Shown here piece by piece: positions 1-7,400 of a stretch of DNA of 18,652 bases. Both the position numbers and the translations under genes were made by a program. The DNA comes from Flavobacteriaceae bacterium (GTDB lineage Bacteria > Bacteroidota > Bacteroidia > Flavobacteriales > Flavobacteriaceae), in contig JABDPL010000325.1 of the NCBI GenBank assembly GCA_013042825.1, positions 1 through 18,652 on the forward strand, written 5' to 3'. Numbering within the stretch: position 1 is the stretch's first letter; every line of letters starts with the position of its first letter. The notes below the pieces were generated by a model. That model saw nothing but the letters and a program-made list of their open reading frames with translations. It had not been told where the DNA came from and did not search any database.

Positions 1-944
1 GTCCAGGTCACGCCGATTACGTTAAGAACATGGTAACTGGTGCTGCTCAGATGGACGGTGCTATTTTGGTGGTTGCGGCTACCGATGGTCCAATGCCACA
101 AACACGTGAGCATATCCTACTTGGACGTCAGGTTGGAATTCCACGAATCGTAGTCTTCTTGAACAAGGTTGATATGGTTGATGATGATGAACTTCTTGAA
201 CTAGTTGAAATGGAAGTAAGAGAATTGCTTTCATTCTACGAATATGATGGAGACAATGGACCGGTAATTTCTGGTTCTGCTCTTGGTGCCTTGAATGGTG
301 AAGCAAAATGGGTCGATACCGTAATGGAATTGATGGAAGCTGTTGATACTTGGATCGAGCTGCCTGTACGTGACGTTGAAAAACCATTCCTTATGCCAAT
401 TGAAGATGTATTCTCGATTACAGGTCGTGGTACTGTTGCAACTGGACGTATTGAAACTGGTGTCGCTAACACAGGTGACCCTGTTGATATTATCGGTATG
501 GGTGCTGAAAAATTGACTTCAACTATTACAGGTGTTGAAATGTTCCGTAAGATCCTTGATCGCGGTGAAGCTGGTGATAATGTAGGTATCCTGTTAAGAG
601 GTATTGAAAAGACCGATATCCGTCGTGGTATGGTAATCTGTAAACCAGGTTCTATCACACCACACGCTAAATTTAAAGCGGAAGTCTATATCCTGAAAAA
701 AGAAGAAGGTGGTCGTCATACGCCATTCCACAATAATTATCGTCCACAGTTCTACGTTCGTACTACCGACGTAACTGGAAACATCATTCTTCCTGATGGT
801 GTTGAGATGGTAATGCCTGGTGACAACTTGACGATTACTGTTGATCTTATTCAGGCGATTGCACTTAACGTTGGTTTGCGATTCGCAATCCGTGAAGGTG
901 GTCGTACTGTGGGTGCCGGTCAGGTAACTGAGATATTAGACTAA
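1..944 (+). CDS. tuf: Elongation factor Tu, 5'-truncated by window edge
   Basis: EF-Tu is the GTPase that delivers aminoacyl-tRNA to the ribosome. The frame is already open at base 3 with PGHADYVKNM, the G3 region (DCPGH motif, its first residues cut off). The G4 motif NKVD follows (FLNKVDMVDD), then domain 2 (GRGTVATGRIE) and the C-terminal barrel domain ending GAGQVTEILD. About 313 residues are visible; the family is about 395 long, so roughly 80 N-terminal residues, including the P-loop, lie upstream of the window. The insertion-like stretch YEYDGDNGPVISGSALGALNG is as I know it from Bacteroidota EF-Tu. The first ATG visible at base 30 is internal, not the start. A terminator-like hairpin follows the stop, so tuf probably ends its own transcription unit. 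Confidence 0.97.
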   Translation, partial: PGHADYVKNMVTGAAQMDGAILVVAATDGPMPQTREHILLGRQVGIPRIVVFLNKVDMVDDDELLELVEMEVRELLSFYEYDGDNGPVISGSALGALNGEAKWVDTVMELMEAVDTWIELPVRDVEKPFLMPIEDVFSITGRGTVATGRIETGVANTGDPVDIIGMGAEKLTSTITGVEMFRKILDRGEAGDNVGILLRGIEKTDIRRGMVICKPGSITPHAKFKAEVYILKKEEGGRHTPFHNNYRPQFYVRTTDVTGNIILPDGVEMVMPGDNLTITVDLIQAIALNVGLRFAIREGGRTVGAGQVTEILD

Positions 945-964
945 ACATAAGTTTAAAATATATA

Positions 965-1000
965 GTTGAGGTATTCCGGATTTATACGGAATGCCTTGAC
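965..1000 (+). terminator. Terminator-like hairpin after tuf
   Basis: The arms 965-978 and 987-1000 pair over 14 positions if G-U wobbles are allowed; the core is AGGTATTCCG against CGGAATGCCT, with an 8-base loop. It begins 20 bases after the tuf stop. The trailing sequence is only moderately T-rich (TTGTATTTAC), so termination may be incomplete and some read-through into tRNA-Trp and secE is possible. Confidence 0.6.
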
Positions 1001-1017
1001 TTGTATTTACGGGTTTA

Positions 1018-1037
1018 CCTGCCTGCCGGCAGGCAGG
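1018..1037. repeat. Perfect 20-bp GC-rich palindrome (REP-like)
   Basis: CCTGCCTGCC is followed directly by its exact reverse complement GGCAGGCAGG. It stands out from the AT-rich flanks. A second inverted repeat, GCTCAG-AA-CTGAGC (1038-1051), abuts it. Short GC-rich palindromes of this kind are commonly dispersed between genes in Bacteroidota genomes; that this one is dispersed is inferred, since only one copy is in the window. Confidence 0.55.
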
Positions 1038-1118
1038 GCTCAGAACTGAGCGAATGAGAAATAGGTAATTCCGATATGAAATGACAGCTGATAAAAGGTT
1101 TGGAATTTCAATAATAAT

Positions 1119-1191
1119 ACGGGTTTAGCTCAGTTGGTAGAGCACTGGTCTCCAAAACCAGGTGTCGGGAGTTCGAGTCTCTCAACCCGTG
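1119..1191 (+). tRNA. trnW: tRNA-Trp (anticodon CCA)
   Basis: The 73 bases fold as a complete cloverleaf. The acceptor stem is ACGGGTT with AACCCGT, followed by discriminator G. The D arm contains AGCTCAGTTGGTAGAGC. The anticodon stem is CTGGT/ACCAG with loop CTCCAAA, giving anticodon CCA at 1152-1154. The T arm contains GGGAGTTCGAGTCTCTC. The 3' CCA is not encoded (CAA follows the discriminator), so it must be added by nucleotidyltransferase. A tRNA-Trp between tuf and secE is a familiar Bacteroidota arrangement. Confidence 0.97.
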
Positions 1192-1210
1192 CAAATGGTA
1201 CAAACGAGGC

Positions 1211-1256
1211 GAGATACCTGTCCTGAGCAAAGTCGACGGAGGTCTCTCAAACCGTG
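1211..1256. repeat. REP-like imperfect palindrome overlapping a partial tRNA-Trp 3'-end repeat
   Basis: The arms GAGATACCT (1211-1219) and AGGTCTCTC (1240-1248) are inverted copies with one mismatch. They enclose the core GTCCTGAGCAAAGTCGACGG. Cores close to CCTGTCCTGAGC(G/A)AAGTCGA are, from general knowledge, a frequently dispersed intergenic repeat in flavobacterial genomes. The right arm also forms the start of a 15-base match (1242-1256, 14 of 15 identical) to the tRNA-Trp 3' end at 1177-1191. No CDS is visible in this stretch. Confidence 0.5.
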
Positions 1257-1297
1257 TTAAAAAATACATGTGAATAAATCGTCAGGGGTATCCCGAA

Positions 1298-1341
1298 ATG
1301 GTTTTGAACCATGTGAAGTTGTAAGTCAGATGACATACAAC
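1298..1341 (+). promoter_or_regulatory. Two hairpins in the secE leader
   Basis: Hairpin one is ATGGTT-TTG-AACCAT (1298-1312). Hairpin two spans 1318-1341: GTTGTAAGTCA pairs with TGACATACAAC apart from one A-A mismatch at its centre and an unpaired GA at the tip. Both lie just 5' of the secE start region. They could be leader structure for the secE-to-rpoC message, or an RNA processing site after the tRNA; no T-run follows, so they are not terminators. I see no consensus TAnnTTTG box in 1192-1365. Confidence 0.35.
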
Positions 1342-1365
1342 GCGAGAAATTAAAACGATAGCAAA

Positions 1366-1551
1366 ATGATCGATTACATTAAAGAATCTTTTGATGAACT
1401 CAAGAACCACGTGAGTTGGCCAAGTTGGGCTGAAGCTCAAAACCTAACGGTAATCGTGGCCGTGTTCTCTATTATTTTTTCATTGGCTATTTGGGGTATT
1501 GATACCGTTTTCGGTAAGGTAGTAGAGTTTTATTTTGGTCTGTTAAGCTAA
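1366..1551 (+). CDS. secE: Preprotein translocase subunit SecE
   Basis: SecE clamps SecY in the SecYEG channel in the inner membrane. The 61-residue protein has the minimal single-span architecture: an amphipathic N-terminal helix (IDYIKESFDELKNHV), the conserved WPSW turn at 18-21, and one membrane helix at about residues 27-48 (LTVIVAVFSIIFSLAIW). This is the short form usual outside the gammaproteobacteria. The ATG is preceded by an A-rich leader containing ATTAAAACGATAG, also found before rplL. The stop codon directly abuts an ATG in the nusG frame, so translation of the two genes is likely coupled. Position between tRNA-Trp and nusG supports the call. Confidence 0.95.
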   Translation: MIDYIKESFDELKNHVSWPSWAEAQNLTVIVAVFSIIFSLAIWGIDTVFGKVVEFYFGLLS

Positions 1552-1563
1552 ATGGGAGTAATC

Positions 1564-2121
1564 ATGTCAGAACAGGGGATTGAGAAGAAGTGGTATGTTG
1601 TAAGAGCTGTCAGCGGACAGGAGAATAAGATCAAAACTTACATTGAGAATGAGATCGCCAGATTAGGTCTTGAAGATTATGTTGAGCAGGTTTTGGTGCC
1701 TACCGAGAAGGTGATTCAAATTCGGAATGGAAAAAAAATAAACAAAGAGAAAGTTTATTTCCCCGGGTACATCATGATTAAAGCGAATTTAAGCGGAGAG
1801 ATTCCACACATCATCAAGTCGATTACAAATGTGATCGGATTCCTTGGTGAGACAAAAGGTGGTGACCCTGTTCCGTTACGTCAATCAGAAGTAAATCGTA
1901 TGCTTGGTAAGGTTGATGAACTTGCTTTGGAAGCCGATGCCAATGTCGCCATTCCTTTTATAGTAGGAGAAACAGTAAAAGTTATTGACGGACCGTTTAA
2001 TGGTTTCGATGGAACTATCGAAAAGATCAATGAAGAAAAGCGTAAGCTTGAAGTTATGGTGAAGATTTTCGGAAGAAAAACTCCACTGGAACTCAGCTAC
2101 ATGCAGGTTGAAAAAATTTAA
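1564..2121 (+). CDS. nusG: Transcription termination/antitermination factor NusG
   Basis: NusG binds the RNA polymerase clamp and links it to Rho or to ribosomal protein S10. The NGN domain runs from KKWYVVRAVSGQENK (residues 8-22) through YFPGYIMIK (65-73). The KOW domain is at about 135-165 (GETVKVIDGPFNGFDGTIE). From this start it is 185 residues, the usual flavobacterial length. An in-frame ATG at 1552, immediately after the secE stop, would add MGVI. I prefer 1564 because known relatives begin near SEQ-KKWYVV and a GGGAG lies 5 bases upstream of this ATG. It sits second in the secE-nusG-rplK block. Confidence 0.95.
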   Translation: MSEQGIEKKWYVVRAVSGQENKIKTYIENEIARLGLEDYVEQVLVPTEKVIQIRNGKKINKEKVYFPGYIMIKANLSGEIPHIIKSITNVIGFLGETKGGDPVPLRQSEVNRMLGKVDELALEADANVAIPFIVGETVKVIDGPFNGFDGTIEKINEEKRKLEVMVKIFGRKTPLELSYMQVEKI

Positions 2122-2196
2122 TTAATTGTTACAATAAATAAACAGACGTGTTTTTCGCTTCCAACTTAATAGCAGGTCTGAACTAAATGTTTAAAA

Positions 2197-2637
2197 ATGG
2201 CAAAAGAGTTAAGTAAAGTAGTAAAACTACAAGTAAGGGGAGGTGCCGCGAACCCATCGCCACCGGTCGGACCCGCTTTAGGTGCTGCTGGAGTTAACAT
2301 CATGGAGTTCTGTAAGCAGTTTAACGCTAGAACGCAGGACAAACAAGGCAAAGTCCTTCCAGTTGTTATCTCGGTGTTTAAAGACAAATCGTTTGAATTT
2401 GTCGTGAAAACACCTCCAGCCGCCGTGCAATTATTGGAAGCGGCCAAGATAAAGAAGGGTTCTGGTGAACCGAACAGACAAAAGGTTGCCCGCGTAAGCT
2501 GGGATCAGGTTAGATCTATTGCGGAAGACAAAATGGTTGATCTCAATGCATTTACAGTAGATTCTGCTATGAAAATGGTAGCCGGTACAGCGCGATCAAT
2601 GGGTATAACCGTTAAAGGCGGTGAAAAACCGAACTAA
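2197..2637 (+). CDS. rplK: Large ribosomal subunit protein L11
   Basis: L11 binds 23S rRNA in the GTPase-associated centre together with the L10-L7/L12 stalk. The 146-residue protein shows the N-terminal proline-rich signature PPVGPALG (residues 22-29) followed by GVNIMEFCKQFN. It also has the C-terminal rRNA-binding domain with KTPPAAVQLLEAAKIKKGSG and the late AGTARSMGI signature. Start and length match the family. A 75-base gap with no recognisable terminator separates it from nusG, and rplA follows after 15 bases, so it is most likely co-transcribed with both. Confidence 0.97.
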   Translation: MAKELSKVVKLQVRGGAANPSPPVGPALGAAGVNIMEFCKQFNARTQDKQGKVLPVVISVFKDKSFEFVVKTPPAAVQLLEAAKIKKGSGEPNRQKVARVSWDQVRSIAEDKMVDLNAFTVDSAMKMVAGTARSMGITVKGGEKPN

Positions 2638-2652
2638 AAATCTTTATTGAAA

Positions 2653-3345
2653 ATGGCAAGATTAACAAAGAAACAAAAACAGGCTGCAGAGAAACTCGAT
2701 AAGACTAAACTGTATAGCCTTGAAGAAGCTTCACAACTGGTTAAGGATATTACCAATGTCAAGTTTGATGCATCTGTTGATTTAGCGGTTCGATTGGGTG
2801 TTGACCCAAAGAAAGCTAATCAAATGGTTCGTGGTGTGGTAACACTGCCTCATGGAACTGGTAAAGATGTTAAAGTACTTGCACTGGTTACTCCAGACAA
2901 GGAAGACGAAGCGAAAGAAGCAGGAGCCGACTATGTCGGTCTTCAGGAATATCTCGATAAGATCAAAGGTGGTTGGACTGATGTAGACGTAATTGTTACC
3001 ATGCCAAGTGTTATGGGTAAGTTAGGTCCTCTAGGTCGAATTCTTGGACCTCGTGGTCTGATGCCAAACCCAAAAACGGGTACGGTAACTATGGATGTTG
3101 GCAAGGCCGTGGGTGATGTTAAAGCAGGTAAAATCGATTTTAAAGTCGATAAAACCGGTATCGTTCATGCGTCAATAGGTAAAGCCTCGTTTTCGGCAGA
3201 TAAAATCGCCGGAAATGCACAGGAATTATTAACAACACTTGCGAAAATGAAACCGACCTCATCTAAAGGTACTTATATGAAAAGTATTTCAATGAGCAGT
3301 ACCATGAGTGCGGGAATAGCAATCGATCCTAAAGCCCACAACTAG
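2653..3345 (+). CDS. rplA: Large ribosomal subunit protein L1
   Basis: L1 forms the mobile stalk at the ribosomal E site and in many bacteria represses its own L11-L1 mRNA. The signature VMGKLGPLGRILGPRGLMPNPK, split here as MGKLGPLGRILGPRG then LMPNPK, lies mid-protein, with VDLAVRLGVDPKKANQMVRG in the first domain. I chose ATG 2653 (MARLTKKQKQ, 230 residues); a TTG two codons earlier is in frame but gives an unusual MKM start. The C-terminus (GTYMKSISMSSTMSAGIAID) is typical. It is followed by rplJ after 18 bases. Confidence 0.96.
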   Translation: MARLTKKQKQAAEKLDKTKLYSLEEASQLVKDITNVKFDASVDLAVRLGVDPKKANQMVRGVVTLPHGTGKDVKVLALVTPDKEDEAKEAGADYVGLQEYLDKIKGGWTDVDVIVTMPSVMGKLGPLGRILGPRGLMPNPKTGTVTMDVGKAVGDVKAGKIDFKVDKTGIVHASIGKASFSADKIAGNAQELLTTLAKMKPTSSKGTYMKSISMSSTMSAGIAIDPKAHN

Positions 3346-3363
3346 TAGTTAAATCCTTTAATT

Positions 3364-3885
3364 ATGACAAGAGAAGAAAAATCACAAGTAATCAAAGAAT
3401 TGACTGCAGACTTAGCGGACAACACCAATATCTATCTTACAGATATTTCAGGATTGAATGCAGGTCAAACATCAGCGCTGAGACGAGCTTGTTTTAAAGC
3501 TAACATCAGGTTGGCAGTTGTTAAGAACACCTTGTTTGAAAAAGCAATGGAAGCTTCAGAAAAAGAATTTGGGGAATTGCCTTCAATTCTTAAAGGGAAT
3601 ACATCGGTAATGTATGCTGAAACTGGAAATGCACCTGCAAAGGTGATCAAAGCGTTCAGAAAAAAATCCGATAAACCTGTATTGAAAGGCGCCTTTATTG
3701 AAGAGGCTATTTATCTTGGAGATGATCAGCTGGATATGCTGGTTAGTATTAAATCTAAAGATGAATTGATCGGAGATATCATTGGATTGCTGCAATCGCC
3801 AGCGAAAAACGTGATATCTGCACTTCAATCTGGAGGCGGTAAACTTTCCGGTATTCTGAAGACACTCTCAGAGAAAGAGGGTTAA
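3364..3885 (+). CDS. rplJ: Large ribosomal subunit protein L10
   Basis: L10 anchors the L7/L12 dimers to the ribosome and, with them, commonly represses its own mRNA. The 173-residue protein starts with the usual TREEKSQVIKEL helix. The rRNA-binding domain contains SGLNAGQTSALRRACFKANIRLAVVKNTL, given here as overlapping landmarks SGLNAGQTSALRR and RLAVVKNTL. The C-terminal helix that binds L7/L12 is represented by SPAKNVISALQSGGGKLSGI. Only 18 bases separate it from rplA, leaving no room for the long L10 leader seen in enterobacteria; any autoregulation must use another site. Confidence 0.96.
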   Translation: MTREEKSQVIKELTADLADNTNIYLTDISGLNAGQTSALRRACFKANIRLAVVKNTLFEKAMEASEKEFGELPSILKGNTSVMYAETGNAPAKVIKAFRKKSDKPVLKGAFIEEAIYLGDDQLDMLVSIKSKDELIGDIIGLLQSPAKNVISALQSGGGKLSGILKTLSEKEG

Positions 3886-3945
3886 TAATTAAGTACGCAC
3901 TTTTTAAAAATATATATTAAAAACATTATTAAAACGATAGAAAAA

Positions 3946-4326
3946 ATGGCAGATTTAAAAGATTTTGCAGAACAGTTGGTTAACTTAACGGTTAAAGAAG
4001 TTAACGAATTAGCTGATATATTAAAAGAAGAGTACGGCATTGAGCCTGCTGCTGCTGCAGTTGCAGTTGCTGCTGGTGGTGCTGCCGGTGGTGGTGATGA
4101 AGCCGCTGAGGAGAAATCAGAATTTGATGTGATCCTTAATGCTGCTGGCGCTTCTAAATTAGCTGTTGTTAAATTGGTTAAAGAATTAACTGGTCTAGGA
4201 TTGAAAGACGCTAAAGGTCTTGTTGATAATGCACCATCCCCAATCAAAGAAGGTGTGTCTAAAGACGAAGCTGAAGGTCTTAAATCCGCTCTCGAAGAAG
4301 CAGGTGCTGAGGTTGAGCTTAAGTAA
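3946..4326 (+). CDS. rplL: Ribosomal stalk protein L7/L12
   Basis: L7/L12 is the multicopy stalk protein that recruits elongation and release factor GTPases, including the EF-Tu and RF3 encoded in this window. The 126 residues divide into an N-terminal dimerisation helix pair (1-33), an Ala/Gly-rich hinge (34-54) and the compact C-terminal domain starting EKSEFDVIL, with KLAVVKLVKELTGLGLKDAK as the factor-binding surface. The start is preceded by ATTAAAACGATAG at 3928-3940. The 125-base gap before rpoB holds two hairpins that probably reduce transcription downstream. Confidence 0.97.
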   Translation: MADLKDFAEQLVNLTVKEVNELADILKEEYGIEPAAAAVAVAAGGAAGGGDEAAEEKSEFDVILNAAGASKLAVVKLVKELTGLGLKDAKGLVDNAPSPIKEGVSKDEAEGLKSALEEAGAEVELK

Positions 4327-4349
4327 GCTCCCCTTAACCTACAATATAT

Positions 4350-4388
4350 GGTTTAGGTCTGGAGAATTGTGCTCTCAGACCTAAACCC
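4350..4388 (+). terminator. Hairpin 1 of the rplL-rpoB attenuator
   Basis: GGTTTAGGTCTG-G-AGA (4350-4365) pairs with TCTCAGACCTAAACC (4373-4387): 15 base pairs with one bulged G and a 7-base loop. It is followed by CTTTTGTG, a short T-run. This has the form of a weak intrinsic terminator placed 23 bases after the rplL stop, where enterobacteria are known to have an attenuator. Confidence 0.7.
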
Positions 4389-4393
4389 TTTTG

Positions 4394-4429
4394 TGTATAT
4401 AAAGGTTTTATATACATCCATTTTTAATT
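4394..4429 (+). terminator. Hairpin 2 of the rplL-rpoB attenuator
   Basis: TGTATATAAA (4394-4403) and TTTATATACA (4407-4416) are perfectly complementary with a 3-base loop. They are followed by TCCATTTTTAATTTT. The stem is all A-T except one pair, so it is less stable than hairpin 1. It could act as a second partial terminator or as an RNase processing site in the rpoB leader. Confidence 0.5.
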
Positions 4430-4451
4430 TTAATTAAAATCTCGTCCGTCG

Positions 4452-7400
4452 ATGCAAGCAAAACAAGCTGAAAGAATTAACTTCTCTTCTATTGTAAACC
4501 GTACGGAATACCCAGATTTTCTGGATATTCAGATAAAATCCTTCCAGGATTTTTTCCAGTTAGAAACGAAATCAGAAGAGCGGGAAGATGAAGGGCTGTA
4601 CAACACCTTCATGGAGAACTTTCCCATAACGGATACGCGTAATCAATTTGTACTCGAATTTCTTGATTACTTTATCGATCCTCCGCGATATACCATTCAG
4701 GAGTGTATAGAACGTGGTTTGACCTATAGCGTTCCGCTAAAGGCCAGATTAAAACTCTATTGTACCGATCCCGAACATGAAGATTTTGAAACAATCGTGC
4801 AGGATGTTTATCTGGGAACAATTCCCTATATGACACCAAGCGGAACTTTTGTTATCAATGGAGCCGAACGAGTAGTTGTTTCACAGTTACATCGTTCACC
4901 GGGTGTGTTCTTCGGACAATCATTCCATGCAAACGGTACTAAACTTTATTCTGCACGGGTCATTCCGTTTAAAGGATCATGGATTGAATTCGCTACCGAT
5001 ATCAACAGCGTCATGTACGCTTATATCGACAGAAAGAAAAAATTACCGGTTACTACATTATTCCGGGCTATTGGATATGAACGAGATAAAGATATTCTCG
5101 AAATATTCGATTTGGCCGAAGAAGTAAAATCGACGAAAACCGGACTTAAAAAATATCTCGGACGCAAACTGGCAGCACGTGTTTTAAAGACATGGCACGA
5201 AGATTTTGTTGATGAAGACACGGGTGAGGTTGTTTCGATCGAACGTAATGAGATCGTCCTCGACCGCGATACCGTTCTTGAAAAAGAACATATCGAAGAA
5301 ATCCTTGAATCAGGATCTAAAACCATCCTGCTTCATAAAGAAGATAACCAGATGGCCGATTATGCCATCATCCACAATACCCTTCAGAAGGATCCAACAA
5401 ACTCCGAAAAAGAAGCGGTAGAACATATTTACCGTCAACTTCGTAATGCCGAACCGCCCGATGAAGAAACGGCTCGTGGTATTATCGACAAGTTGTTCTT
5501 TAGTGATCAACGCTATAATCTCGGAGAAGTAGGACGGTACCGAATGAATAAGAAATTGGGTCTTGATATCGGTATGGACAAGCAAGTCCTTACCAAGGAA
5601 GATATTATAACCATCATCAAGTACCTGATCGAATTGATCAACTCGAAGGCAGAGATCGATGATATCGATCACTTATCAAATCGTCGTGTTCGAACCGTAG
5701 GTGAGCAATTGTCATCTCAATTTGGCGTCGGACTTGCTCGTATGGCTCGTACCATTCGTGAACGTATGAATGTTAGAGACAATGAGGTCTTTACACCTAT
5801 CGATCTGATCAACGCAAAAACATTGTCTTCGGTTATTAATTCCTTCTTCGGAACGAATCAATTATCGCAGTTTATGGACCAAACCAATCCGTTGGCTGAG
5901 TTAACCCACAAACGTCGTTTGTCGGCTCTCGGTCCCGGAGGTTTATCACGTGAACGTGCTGGTTTCGAGGTGCGTGATGTACACTATACACATTATGGTC
6001 GTCTGTGTCCGATTGAAACTCCTGAAGGACCGAATATCGGTCTGATTTCATCGCTATCGGTTTATGCCAAGGTGAATTCTATGGGCTTCATCGAAACACC
6101 GTACCGACCGGTTGAAAAAGGTGTTGTCGATATAAAAGGTGATCCTATTTATCTGAGCGCGGAAGAGGAAGAAGAGCGAATGATTGCCCAGGCCACGGTT
6201 GAAGTCGATGCTAAAGGAAAAATCATACATGATAAGGTAATTGCCCGACAGGAAGGTGACTTCCCGGTGGTTGAACCAACTCAGGTGCATTATACCGATG
6301 TTGCACCAAACCAGATATCGTCAATATCTGCATCATTGATTCCATTCCTGGAGCATGATGATGCAAACCGGGCCCTTATGGGATCAAACATGATGCGTCA
6401 GGCAGTGCCGTTGTTAAGGCCGGAGGCACCAATTGTTGGTACCGGACTTGAACGACAGGTAGCATCCGATTCACGTGTATTGATAAATGCCGGTGGAAAT
6501 GGAGTTGTAGAATACGTCGATGCTAATGAGATTGTCATTCGATACAATCGAACCGATGAAGAGGCTTTGGTTAGTTTCGATGGTGATTCGAAAACGTATC
6601 CATTAACCAAATTCAGAAAAACTAATCAGGGGACATCCATAAATCTTAAAGCCATTGTTCGCAAGGGTGATAAGGTTGAAAAAGGACAGGTGCTTTGTGA
6701 AGGTTATGCCACCCAAAATGGCGAATTGGCGCTTGGAAGAAATATGAAAGTGGCTTTCATGCCTTGGAAAGGCTATAACTTTGAGGATGCGATCGTGATA
6801 TCCGAAAAAGTGGTTCGCGATGATATTTTCACCTCTATTCATATCGATGAATATGCACTTGAAGTAAGAGATACCAAACTCGGGAATGAGGAATTGACCA
6901 ATGATATTCCTAATGTATCCGAAGAAGCGACCAAAGATCTCGACGAGCACGGAATGATCCGTATCGGAGCCGAGATCAAGCCCGGAGATATCTTAATAGG
7001 TAAGATCACACCAAAAGGTGAAAGCGATCCAACTCCTGAAGAAAAACTCCTTCGTGCTATCTTCGGTGATAAAGCCGGTGATGTTAAAGATGCCTCACTT
7101 AAGGCTTCACCTTCGCTTCATGGTGTAGTAATCGATAAAAAGCTATTTGCTAGAGCGATAAAAGACAAGCGTAAACGAGCAAAAGACAAAGAAGACATCG
7201 CTCAACTAGAGGAGGTCTATGATAAGAAGTTCGATGAGCTTAAGGGAATTCTTGTTGAAAAGTTATTCTCTATAGTCGGTGGTAAGACCGCACAAGGCGT
7301 GTTTAACGATTTGGGAGAAGAAGTCTTTCCAAAAGGTAAGAAATATACCCTTAAGATGTTGAATGCTGTTGATGATTATGCACACCTTGTATCGGGTAAG

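Noticed and set aside
236..658. 140-codon antisense open frame within tuf
   Set aside because: A shadow frame opposite highly conserved EF-Tu coding sequence, with no family resemblance or promoter.
1095..1102. AAGGTTTG as a -7 box for tRNA-Trp
   Set aside because: It misses the first T of TAnnTTTG and no TTG is found 19 bases upstream; too weak to list as a promoter.
1242..1256. Second tRNA gene suggested by the tRNA-Trp-like 3' end
   Set aside because: Only about 15 bases match; no D arm, anticodon arm or acceptor 5' strand is present around it.
1552..1563. Upstream ATG for nusG directly after the secE stop
   Set aside because: It adds only MGVI; the ATG at 1564 has a GGGAG 5 bases upstream and gives the usual N-terminus and length.
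2166..2447. Antisense frame over the rplK start
   Set aside because: The + strand L11 sequence is unmistakable and the antisense product resembles nothing known.
2647..2652. TTG start for rplA two codons before the ATG
   Set aside because: L1 in relatives begins MARLTKKQK, and an ATG is present exactly there.
5871..5930. Possible rifampicin-resistance change in rpoB
   Set aside because: The cluster residues equivalent to E. coli D516, H526 and S531 are all of the sensitive type.
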